Below are positions 42,932-50,271 of a stretch of 64,000 bases of DNA, in pieces; within the stretch, counting starts at the first letter, position 1, and the number at the start of each line of letters is the position of its first letter. A program made the translations under genes and the position numbers. Where the stretch lies: positions 917,526 through 981,525 of the forward strand of contig NZ_LT669941.1 of NCBI RefSeq assembly GCF_900128505.1, given 5' to 3'. The notes under the pieces are model-generated. The model made no database searches, was not told where the DNA came from, and saw only the letters and a program-made list of their open reading frames with translations. Source of the stretch: Parabacteroides timonensis. GTDB lineage: Bacteria > Bacteroidota > Bacteroidia > Bacteroidales > Tannerellaceae.

Positions 42932-43903
42932 AGCTTCAACTCCCCGCCAATTTATGCGTTTCTGCTTATCCAACAGTATTTTACAAATCTGGTTCGTTAT
43001 CTTTTGATTCGCCTGATCGAGTTCCGGCTGGTCGAGTCGGTTGAAGTAGCCCCGCGTCGTTTTTTCGTTCGTATGCCCTAATGCCTGACTGATCACGGCG
43101 ATATCCACATGCAACCGACGGGCTTCGGAGGCCCAGGTATAACGCATCACATACGAGGTAAGGTTATTATGGATACCCAATAACTGCCCCACCTGTTTCA
43201 ATGTTTCGTTATGGGAAGACAGCATGGACTTATACTGCTGGTAAGTAGCCGAGGCAAACATCACAGGGAAAAGGTAATCGCTCCCCGGTGATTCATATTT
43301 ACGGATTATCTGCCACATGCCAGAAGTGATCTCGACACGTATCTCGATACCGGTCTTATGACGGTTGTACACGATAGCCTGTCCATGGATATTCTTCCGC
43401 GTCAGGTGCACCATGTCTACAAAAGGCATGCCATACGCCATAAAGCTGAATAGAGCCAGATCCGTTGCCAGGGTCAGATCGGGACGGTCACGAAAATCGG
43501 CTGTCGCCATCTTTTTCACCTGCTGGTCCGACAATGGCTTTTTAACCGTCATATCGCGTTTCAGTCTCAGTTTGTGGAACGGATGCAGTTTTCTTTTAAA
43601 CGGTTTGTCGTCGAAAGCAGCATTGTATATCGCCCGGAGACTGCTCAGGTAGCTGTTGATCGTATTGATCTTTAATCCTTTTGCCTGTAAGTAAGCCTGA
43701 AAATCGTTCACCTGAGTCGCTGTTACGTCACAGACCCGAATATCCCTGTTTCCCAGGAAGACAAAGAAATGATGACCGGCTGCCTGATAAAGATCAGCCG
43801 TACTGTCTTTTCCCATCAGTCGCTTGCTTTCTGCCCGTCGACCGACATATTCATGCAGAAAAAGCCCTTTTTTCTTCTGATTGTTTTCTTTTGTTATTGC
43901 CAT
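42920..43903 (-). CDS. tyrosine recombinase, candidate pilus invertase, 327 aa
   Basis: The Bacteroidetes integrase layout is present: an N-terminal SAM-like arm/core-binding domain (about 14-115, TINSYLSSLRAIYNAAF), then the catalytic domain. Lys183 (YNRHKTG), Arg254 (YVMRYTWAS), His277 (LGHTNEKTT) and nucleophile Tyr286 (RGYFNRL) are present. The position usually held by the first catalytic Arg (RGMSFVDM in relatives) is Tyr157 here (FMAYGMPFVDM). The gene lies next to the inverted repeats, the last repeat spans its stop, and it reads toward the pilus operon. Bacteroidetes invertases often sit beside their switch. Confidence 0.85.
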   Translation of the reverse strand: MAITKENNQKKKGLFLHEYVGRRAESKRLMGKDSTADLYQAAGHHFFVFLGNRDIRVCDVTATQVNDFQAYLQAKGLKINTINSYLSSLRAIYNAAFDDKPFKRKLHPFHKLRLKRDMTVKKPLSDQQVKKMATADFRDRPDLTLATDLALFSFMAYGMPFVDMVHLTRKNIHGQAIVYNRHKTGIEIRVEITSGMWQIIRKYESPGSDYLFPVMFASATYQQYKSMLSSHNETLKQVGQLLGIHNNLTSYVMRYTWASEARRLHVDIAVISQALGHTNEKTTRGYFNRLDQPELDQANQKITNQICKILLDKQKRINWRGVEATYL

Positions 43904-44420
43904 ACATGATTGGTTATATTAGTAAATCAAAATGTTATACTTTTACAGGAATTAAAATCAAATATATCATTTTATTCCATTATTTGTAACATCACTTTTT
44001 CCATGGAGAACGCTTTCAGGGTAATTTCACCCTGTTCCGCTCCCATTTCTTCCCCTATAAACCTTTTTTGCACGGTCATAGTTCTCTTCACCCGGCTCAT
44101 AATTTATTTTTTCCGGCAGCTGATACAGATTTACCCGGCAGAGAAATTGAATTACCTGCCGGGTGACGGGAATACACCGGCAGGTAAAAGCAAGAAATGG
44201 TCTCTTCGGATAAGAAAACGGATCGAAATCTTCCCTTTTTATCTCTATAACGAGAAAAAACCGAACTCAACATCTAATGACAATATGTTTGTCTTTCGGT
44301 GGTAAAGGCTAACAGGTACTTTAATTTTCCGGCAGGTCATCAGCAGATAAAGAACAAAAATTTATCAGTTCAGCTTTTAGGTTATCTTTCTGTATTTACT
44401 GAACGCCGGGAGAAACGCAT
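43904..44420. other. intergenic stretch with CCGGCAG repeats
   Basis: About 520 bp without a convincing gene; a frame at 43910-44305 has no recognisable domain. The features seen are four CCGGCAG-type repeats (44113-44185) and the hairpin they form. The left end is the probable promoter region of the recombinase; no clear TAnnTTTG box was found there. Confidence 0.5.
44113..44185. repeat. CCGGCAG motif repeated at 21-22 bp
   Basis: CCGGCAG occurs at 44113 and 44135, inverted as CTGCCGG near 44156, and again at 44178 (ACACCGGCAGGT). Copies 2 and 3 pair as ACCCGGCAG and CTGCCGGGT (44133-44164), giving a hairpin without a T-run. A further CCGGCAGGT lies near 44329. They could be binding sites or a degraded repeat. 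Confidence 0.5.
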
Positions 44421-44473
44421 AAAAAAAGATATCCTTAACCAAGCCTTCATACAGAAGACTGGCTAAGGAGATA
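44421..44473 (-). terminator. terminator of the 266-aa gene
   Basis: On the minus strand an imperfect stem (TATCTCCTTAGCCAG with CTTGGTTAAGGATA) ends in a T-run (AAAAAAA at 44421-44427 on the plus strand), about 28 nt past the stop. Confidence 0.65.
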
Positions 44474-44500
44474 AAATAGCAAAATGTAAATATGAATTAG

Positions 44501-45298
44501 TTATTCTTCCAGCAATCCTTCCAGGTAACGTTCCGGTGACAAACCGATGCGTTGCATAAAACCGGCAAGGGCACTAAAGTTCAATTCTTCTTTTTCACTG
44601 TCGAGCAAAGTGACTTTACGGATAGCATTCAACGGCAAAGAAATGGGAACGAAAGGTCTCAATTGTCCATCCTCATACCGGTAACCGGCATCGACCGGAC
44701 TACGAAGGACTGCCAGCCTCCATTCTTTCTCCGGTGCACACGACGGTTCCTTTACTTCCAGACAAGCATTACATAAAAGCGAAAAGAAGCGGGAATCGGA
44801 TGTAAAGCCACTGTGCTCATCATCGAAAAAGAACTTATCGTATTCACGTTCCATCTGCACAATAAAGTTATCGAGTATCTGTCTTTCATCGTATTTACAA
44901 CGAACCAGAAACATGTTTTCGAAAAGGCAATGTTCCGCCAGTTGCTCATAATCGAAAGACAAACGCAGGTAGGCTTGTTTAGCGGATTTTACCATTTCCG
45001 GGAGCTCCGTTTCATTTTCATAGAAAGACAATTTATAAATATCCATTTCCGGCCCGATCAGCATACGACGCTTCTCACGAAAAAAAGGAATAGCCTGTTT
45101 GCTCTCTTCTGCCGGAATCCCTTTTTGTATTTCATACTCTCCTATCGCCTTCCGAAGCAGTGACAATCCATATTGATATTCTTCCTGAAGAACGGTATAT
45201 AATAAATTATCAGCCTGTAAAATAAGTGCCGGTTCCCCGGTTGTCCCCATGCATCCTTCGACGAAGGAATGCAATGATATATAAGCATATAAATCCAT
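44501..45298 (-). CDS. hypothetical cytosolic protein, DUF2971-like, 265 aa
   Basis: The ATG at 45298 (MDLYAYISLHSFVEGCMGTT) is preferred; an upstream extension of the frame covers the promoter. There is no signal peptide. The C-terminal half, with EKEWRLAVLRSPVDAGYRYE, FVPISLPLNAIRKVTLLDSE and RIGLSPERYLEGLLE, resembles DUF2971 proteins (E-W-R, then 'I-P-L-x-x-I' and a helical tail), whose function is unknown. The central Tyr/Phe-rich part is unassigned. It is divergent from the DUF362 gene and has its own TATCTTTG box at 45320-45327. The family assignment is tentative. Confidence 0.65.
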   Translation of the reverse strand: MDLYAYISLHSFVEGCMGTTGEPALILQADNLLYTVLQEEYQYGLSLLRKAIGEYEIQKGIPAEESKQAIPFFREKRRMLIGPEMDIYKLSFYENETELPEMVKSAKQAYLRLSFDYEQLAEHCLFENMFLVRCKYDERQILDNFIVQMEREYDKFFFDDEHSGFTSDSRFFSLLCNACLEVKEPSCAPEKEWRLAVLRSPVDAGYRYEDGQLRPFVPISLPLNAIRKVTLLDSEKEELNFSALAGFMQRIGLSPERYLEGLLEE

Positions 45299-45319
45299 TA
45301 AATTAATATTTTTTACGGG

Positions 45320-45327
45320 CAAAGATA
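45320..45327 (-). promoter_or_regulatory. -7 box of the DUF2971-like gene
   Basis: Minus-strand TATCTTTG lies 22 nt before the 45298 start and supports that start over the longer frame. It is arranged back-to-back with the box at 45349-45356. Confidence 0.6.
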
Positions 45328-45348
45328 CACTATAATTCAGAGAATTAC

Positions 45349-45356
45349 TACCTTTG
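45349..45356 (+). promoter_or_regulatory. -7 box of the DUF362-ferredoxin operon
   Basis: TACCTTTG on the plus strand lies 40 nt before the DUF362 start codon. Confidence 0.6.
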
Positions 45357-45395
45357 TTACATCTATAAACAATTCTAATAACCAATTACAACAAA

Positions 45396-46328
45396 ATGAA
45401 ACGTCGTGATTTCTTAAAGACCAGTGTAGTAGCTGGTGCCGCATTATCCATAGACTTTAAAGGGCTGCAAGCAGCATTGTCAACCAACACAATGGCAGTA
45501 GAGCAGGCTCCCGAAATGGTAGCTGTGATGGGTGGCGAACCTGAGGCTATGCTCGATAAAGCATTGGAGACCCTGGGGGGAATCGGTAATTACATCAAGA
45601 AAGGGCAAAAAGTGGTTATCAAACCGAACATCGGATGGGACCGTACACCGGAACTGGCTGGAAATACCAACCCGCAACTTATCAAAGCATTGGTAAAAAA
45701 ATGCCTGGCAGCCGGAGCAGAGAAAGTAACTGTTTTCGACCATACCTGCGATAATTGGCAGAAATGTTATGAGAGCAGTGGTATAGCTGCAGCCGTGAAA
45801 GAAGCCGGAGGTATCATCATGCCTGCCAACGATGAGAAATATTTCAAAGAAGTATCCATCCCCAACGGAGTAAAAGTAAAGTCTGCCAAGATACACGAAG
45901 CACTGATCGAAGCGGACGCCTGGATCAATGTGCCTATCCTGAAGAATCATGGCGGGGCAAAACTTTCCTGTGCCATGAAGAATTACATGGGTATCGTATG
46001 GGACCGTCGTTTCTTCCATCAGAACGACTTGCAGCAATGTATCGCCGACATCTGTACCTGGCAAAAGAAACCGGTTCTGAATATCGTGGATGCTTACCGT
46101 ATGATGCACCAGAACGGACCACAGGGCAAAAGTGCAGCCGATGTAGCGACATTGAAATCAATGATTGTATCTCCTAACATCGTTGCAATCGACACGGCAG
46201 CCCTCGCTTTATTCAACCAGGTAAAGAAACTGGACATGGAAGCAGTGGGCCATATCGGCAAAGGCGAAGAGCTTAAACTGGGATCTACGGATTTGAAGAA
46301 AATCAATATCAAACGTATTAAAATATAA
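45396..46328 (+). CDS. DUF362-domain protein with twin-arginine-like signal, 310 aa
   Basis: The N-terminus MKRRDFLKTSVVAGAALS has the Tat-type RRDFLK motif and a hydrophobic stretch, which suggests export of a folded protein. A DUF362 domain follows: KVVIKPNIGWDRTPE, VFDHTCDNWQKCYESSGIAA, SCAMKNYMGIVWDRRFFHQN, NIVDAYRMMHQNGPQGKSAA. DUF362 proteins often partner with ferredoxins. Here the ATG of a polyferredoxin gene starts right after the stop codon, so the two probably act together in a membrane electron-transfer step. The reaction is unknown. Confidence 0.85.
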   Translation: MKRRDFLKTSVVAGAALSIDFKGLQAALSTNTMAVEQAPEMVAVMGGEPEAMLDKALETLGGIGNYIKKGQKVVIKPNIGWDRTPELAGNTNPQLIKALVKKCLAAGAEKVTVFDHTCDNWQKCYESSGIAAAVKEAGGIIMPANDEKYFKEVSIPNGVKVKSAKIHEALIEADAWINVPILKNHGGAKLSCAMKNYMGIVWDRRFFHQNDLQQCIADICTWQKKPVLNIVDAYRMMHQNGPQGKSAADVATLKSMIVSPNIVAIDTAALALFNQVKKLDMEAVGHIGKGEELKLGSTDLKKINIKRIKI

Positions 46329-47936
46329 ATGAAGCGACCTAATTACTTAAAAGGACTGCGGGTATTCCTCGCAGCCCTGTTTTTCATACCTATACTTCTT
46401 TTCTTTCTGGACTTCACAAATAAGATGCCGGTCGGTGTACACAAGTTACTGCATGTACAGTTATTGCCGGCTATCCTTGCGGGCATGTTCGGAATTGTAG
46501 CCGTATTATTTCTCCTGACATTGGTATTCGGACGTATTTACTGTTCGGTATTATGTCCTGCGGGAGTTTTCCAGGATATCATCAACCGCCTGTTCTGCAT
46601 AGGGAAAAAGAAGAAAAAAGGGGTACGGCGATTTAAATATCATAAGCCATTGAACTGGGTACGATATGTGTTGCTGGCGGCAACTGCGATAACAGCCCTA
46701 CTGGGATTCTCCGGTTTATGTCTGTTGCTCGATCCGTATAGTAACTTCGGACGCATTGCGGCAAACCTGTTCCGTCCTTCTGTTATGTGGGGGAATAATG
46801 TATTGGCCGACTGGCTGATGAAAATGGATAACTATTCATTGTTTCATGTAACGATCAGTACAGTAAGTATTGCCGGCCTGGTGTCAGGTATTGTGACTCT
46901 GGTTATTTTTGCCGTTTTGGTTATTTTCCGCGGACGTTTGTTTTGTAACTCATTATGCCCGGTAGGTGCATTGCTTAGCCTGGTGTCACGTTATTCATTC
47001 TTCCGTATTTCATTCGATAAAGAGGCTTGTACCCATTGCGGAAACTGTGAACATACCTGCAAAGCAGAAGCGATCGACGCTAAGAATCTGACTGTCGATA
47101 CTTCTCGTTGCGTGGATTGCTTCAACTGCGTTTCTTCTTGTTCCAAAGGTGGTCTGCAATATCGTTTCAACCCTCCTTTCCGGAAAGAAGAGAAAGCGAT
47201 TACTGAAGCTGCAATGAAAATGGAACAGCAACCGGCAGTAAACAGCCGCCGTACTTTCCTGGCAACCGGAGCAACTGTTGCAGCCACGCTGCCAATCGTA
47301 TCGGCTATTGCGGAAGGTGTCGAACAAGCTAAAGGTCATGGAAACGGAAATGGTAACAGAAAGAGAAAAGGACGCAAAAAATGGCCGCCCATCACCCCTC
47401 CCGGATCATTGAGCCTGGAACGTTTCAAAGACAAATGTACGGGATGCCATATCTGCGTCGTGAAATGTCCGAGCCAGGTATTACGTCCTGCCGGACTGGA
47501 ATATGGTTTCGATTATCTGTTGAAGCCACGTATGGCTTACATCAGCAGTTATTGTAATTATGAGTGTACGATATGCTCGGAAGTTTGTCCGGCAGAAGCT
47601 CTCAAACCAATCACTGTGGAAGAAAAGAAATCGTTACAGGTGGGTATTGCAACCTTCTTTATCAACCGGTGTATTGTGAAGACGGAAGGAACTGATTGCG
47701 GTGCCTGCTCCGAACACTGTCCGACACAGGCTGTACACATGGTGCCTTATGAAGGGACACTGACCATTCCGCAGGTAAACCCTGACTTATGTGTAGGTTG
47801 TGGCGGATGCGAATCGATCTGTCCGGTGCGTCCGATGCGGGCTATTATCGTAAAGTCGAATGTAGTGCATCAGACCATTGTTTTACCGGAAGAGGAAGAA
47901 GTCAAAAACGTAGAAGTCGATGACTTCGGATTCTGA
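46329..47936 (+). CDS. NapH-like membrane polyferredoxin fused to an NapG-like ferredoxin, 535 aa
   Basis: The N-terminal half has four to five membrane helices with the two NapH/RdxA motifs YCSVLCPAG and FCNSLCPVG, and a double 4Fe-4S ferredoxin (CTHCGNCEHTC, CVDCFNCVSSC). It then continues with an internal twin-arginine sequence (RRTFLATGATVAATLPI, residues about 305-321). The second part is a four-cluster ferredoxin: CTGCHICVVKC, CNYECTICSEVC, CGACSEHC, CVGCGGCESIC. The layout suggests a quinol-to-periplasm electron conduit on one chain. It is co-transcribed with the DUF362 gene, with no gap. The partner oxidoreductase is not evident. Confidence 0.88.
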   Translation: MKRPNYLKGLRVFLAALFFIPILLFFLDFTNKMPVGVHKLLHVQLLPAILAGMFGIVAVLFLLTLVFGRIYCSVLCPAGVFQDIINRLFCIGKKKKKGVRRFKYHKPLNWVRYVLLAATAITALLGFSGLCLLLDPYSNFGRIAANLFRPSVMWGNNVLADWLMKMDNYSLFHVTISTVSIAGLVSGIVTLVIFAVLVIFRGRLFCNSLCPVGALLSLVSRYSFFRISFDKEACTHCGNCEHTCKAEAIDAKNLTVDTSRCVDCFNCVSSCSKGGLQYRFNPPFRKEEKAITEAAMKMEQQPAVNSRRTFLATGATVAATLPIVSAIAEGVEQAKGHGNGNGNRKRKGRKKWPPITPPGSLSLERFKDKCTGCHICVVKCPSQVLRPAGLEYGFDYLLKPRMAYISSYCNYECTICSEVCPAEALKPITVEEKKSLQVGIATFFINRCIVKTEGTDCGACSEHCPTQAVHMVPYEGTLTIPQVNPDLCVGCGGCESICPVRPMRAIIVKSNVVHQTIVLPEEEEVKNVEVDDFGF

Positions 47937-47947
47937 TAGAAAAATAC

Positions 47948-47955
47948 TACCTTTG
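47948..47955 (+). promoter_or_regulatory. -7 box of tgt
   Basis: TACCTTTG lies 16 nt before the tgt ATG, so the leader would be only about 10 nt. A short dyad, CTGCAAATTTTGCAG, fills the gap. Confidence 0.55.
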
Positions 47956-47971
47956 CTGCAAATTTTGCAGA

Positions 47972-49102
47972 ATGAAATTCGAATTACAACACAACGATAC
48001 TAAAACAAATGCAAGGGCGGGCTTGATTACTACCGATCACGGGGTAATCGAGACGCCCATTTTTATGCCTGTCGGAACACAAGGCACAGTGAAAGGCGTC
48101 CACATGACCGAGTTGAAAGAGGATATCAATGCCCAGATCATCCTCGGTAACACCTATCATCTTTACCTGCGTCCGGGTCTTGAAATCCTGGAGAAAGCAG
48201 GCGGATTGCACAAATTCAATACATGGGACCGTCCTATCCTGACCGATAGCGGAGGTTTCCAGGTGTTCTCGCTTTCCGACAATCGCAAATTGCATGAGGA
48301 AGGAGCCGAATTCCGTTCGCATATCGACGGTTCGAAACACCTCTTCACCCCGGAAAAAGTAATGGATATCCAACGCATCATCGGTGCCGATATCATTATG
48401 GCTTTCGATGAATGCTGCCCGGGAGATGCGGATTACGATTATGCAAAAAAATCTTTGGGGCTGACCGAACGCTGGCTGGACCGTTGTTTCGAACGCTTCA
48501 ACTCTACCGAATCGAAATATGGTTACGGGCAATGCCTCTTCCCCATCGTACAAGGTTGCGTATATCCTGACCTGCGCCGTCATGCTGCTGAAAATGTGGC
48601 AAAGAAAGGTGCTGACGGAAATGCCATCGGTGGTCTGGCTGTCGGCGAACCGACAGAGAAGATGTATGAAATGATCGAGGTAGTCAATGAAATACTGCCC
48701 AAAGACAAACCCCGTTATTTGATGGGAGTCGGTACGCCGATCAACCTGCTGGAGGGAATCGAACGTGGTATAGACATGTTCGACTGTATCATGCCGACCC
48801 GTAACGGACGCAACGGACAGATCTTCACGCAATATGGCACGATCAACCTGCGCAACAAGAAATGGGAAAACGACTTCTCCCCCGTTGATCCGGATGCACA
48901 CTCGTATGTGGATACGCTTTACAGCAAAGCATATCTGCATCACCTGATCAAAGTGAACGAACTGCTGGGCCTGCAGATCGCTTCTATCCATAACCTGGCT
49001 TTTTACCTGTGGCTGGTAAAAGAGGCACGCAAGCATATCATAGCCGGCGATTTTGCCACGTGGAAAAGCGGCATGGTACAGCAACTAAATAATAGATTAT
49101 AA
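47972..49102 (+). CDS. tgt: queuine tRNA-ribosyltransferase (Tgt), 376 aa
   Basis: The TIM-barrel Tgt hallmarks are present: PVGTQGTVKGV, TDSGGFQVFSL with catalytic Asp92, GGLAVGEP (218-227), and the nucleophile Asp271 in FDCIMPTRNGRNG. Tgt exchanges guanine 34 for preQ1 in GUN-anticodon tRNAs. The C-terminal region (305-340) lacks the usual CxCxxC zinc ligands: it reads DPDAHSYVDTLYSK where relatives have C-x-C-x2-C, while the His of ASIHN is kept. Bacteroidetes Tgt proteins share this form as far as I recall. It overlaps the LptF/G-type gene by one base. Confidence 0.95.
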   Translation: MKFELQHNDTKTNARAGLITTDHGVIETPIFMPVGTQGTVKGVHMTELKEDINAQIILGNTYHLYLRPGLEILEKAGGLHKFNTWDRPILTDSGGFQVFSLSDNRKLHEEGAEFRSHIDGSKHLFTPEKVMDIQRIIGADIIMAFDECCPGDADYDYAKKSLGLTERWLDRCFERFNSTESKYGYGQCLFPIVQGCVYPDLRRHAAENVAKKGADGNAIGGLAVGEPTEKMYEMIEVVNEILPKDKPRYLMGVGTPINLLEGIERGIDMFDCIMPTRNGRNGQIFTQYGTINLRNKKWENDFSPVDPDAHSYVDTLYSKAYLHHLIKVNELLGLQIASIHNLAFYLWLVKEARKHIIAGDFATWKSGMVQQLNNRL

Positions 49103-50187
49103 TGAATTTTAAATTAAAACGGATAGATTGGTATATCATCAAGCAGTTTCTCGGAACATATGTTTTCGCGATTATTCTGATTATCTCTATCTCGGTGGTT
49201 TTCGATATAAACGAGAAGATCGACAAGTTCCTGAAGCCGGATGTACCTTTGCGGGCAATCATCCTGGATTATTACATGAACTTCATTCCGTATTTTGCCA
49301 ACCTGTTCAGTCCGCTGTTCACGTTTATTGCGGTAATCTTTTTTACCTCCAAGCTGGCAGATAACTCGGAGATCATTGCCATGCTTGCCAGTGGAATGAG
49401 TTTCCGGCGACTTATGTTGCCGTATGCTATTTCGGCCGGGATCATTGCGATTGCCAGCTTTGTACTAAGTGCGTTTATCATCCCCCCGGCTAATATCACA
49501 CGTATCGATTTTCAGAATAAATATATCCGAAATAAGAAGGTGGAGTCTGCCCGTAACATCCAGATCGAAGTGGAGCCGGGTGTGATCGCATATTTCGACC
49601 GTTACGACTCGCGTCCGAATATGGGTTACCGCTTCTCGCTCGAACATTTCGAAGGAAAAAAGCTGATCTCTAAACTGACAGCCAATTCCATCAAATACGA
49701 CTCTTTGTATAAATGGACTGTTATCGACTATATGATCCGCGACTTTGAAGGAATGCGCGAACATATCTCCGAGGGCTCCCGTAAGGACACGACACTGACG
49801 ATCATCCCGTCCGACTTCCTGATCTCCGCAACCGACTGTGAAACGATGACGTCGCCGGAACTGGCCACTTACATCGAACGCCAGAAAACACGTGGTATCG
49901 GGAATATACAGACTTTCCAGATCGAATATCACAAGCGTTTTGCCTCTATCATGGCAGCGTTTATCCTTACTTCCATCGGAGCCTCCCTTTCATCGCGTAA
50001 GATCAAAGGAGGTATGGGACTGAACATTGGTATTGGTCTGGCATTAAGCTTCTCATATATCCTGTTTACGACCGTCACATCGACCTTCGCCATTAACGGC
50101 TATGTAAGCCCGATGGTAGCCGCCTGGATTCCTAATATTCTTTATACGTTTATTGCCATTTATTTGTATCAGAGGGCACCGAGGTAA
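49102..50187 (+). CDS. LptF/LptG-family permease, 361 aa
   Basis: YjgP/YjgQ architecture: three N-terminal membrane helices (FLGTYVFAIILIISISVVFD, YFANLFSPLFTFIAVIFF, LPYAISAGIIAIASFVLSAF), a periplasmic beta-jellyroll region (about 130-280) and three C-terminal helices (ASIMAAFILTSIGASLSS, MGLNIGIGLALSFSYILFTT, VAAWIPNILYTFIAIYLYQ). LptF and LptG form the inner-membrane channel of the LPS export complex with LptB. Which of the two this is cannot be decided here. The ATG overlaps the tgt stop (TAATG), a coupling often seen in Bacteroidetes. Confidence 0.9.
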   Translation: MNFKLKRIDWYIIKQFLGTYVFAIILIISISVVFDINEKIDKFLKPDVPLRAIILDYYMNFIPYFANLFSPLFTFIAVIFFTSKLADNSEIIAMLASGMSFRRLMLPYAISAGIIAIASFVLSAFIIPPANITRIDFQNKYIRNKKVESARNIQIEVEPGVIAYFDRYDSRPNMGYRFSLEHFEGKKLISKLTANSIKYDSLYKWTVIDYMIRDFEGMREHISEGSRKDTTLTIIPSDFLISATDCETMTSPELATYIERQKTRGIGNIQTFQIEYHKRFASIMAAFILTSIGASLSSRKIKGGMGLNIGIGLALSFSYILFTTVTSTFAINGYVSPMVAAWIPNILYTFIAIYLYQRAPR

Positions 50188-50203
50188 AGGATAACTGAAC
50201 TAT

Positions 50204-50250
50204 AAAATAAGAAAGGGTTTCGTATCAGATACGAAACCCTTTCTTATTTT
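50204..50250. terminator. strong bidirectional terminator
   Basis: A near-perfect 21-nt stem (AAAATAAGAAAGGGTTTCGT on the left) with a tiny loop and a T-rich end, between the convergent permease gene and the PCMD lipoprotein gene. Confidence 0.88.
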
Positions 50251-50271
50251 ATTAAATTATATTCAGATTAC

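Noticed and set aside
43910..44305. 131-aa frame beside the recombinase
   Set aside because: No recognisable domain, overlaps the recombinase promoter region and crosses the CCGGCAG repeats.
47984..49084. 366-aa frame antisense to tgt
   Set aside because: Long only because of codon bias in tgt; no domain, and tgt is unambiguous on the other strand.
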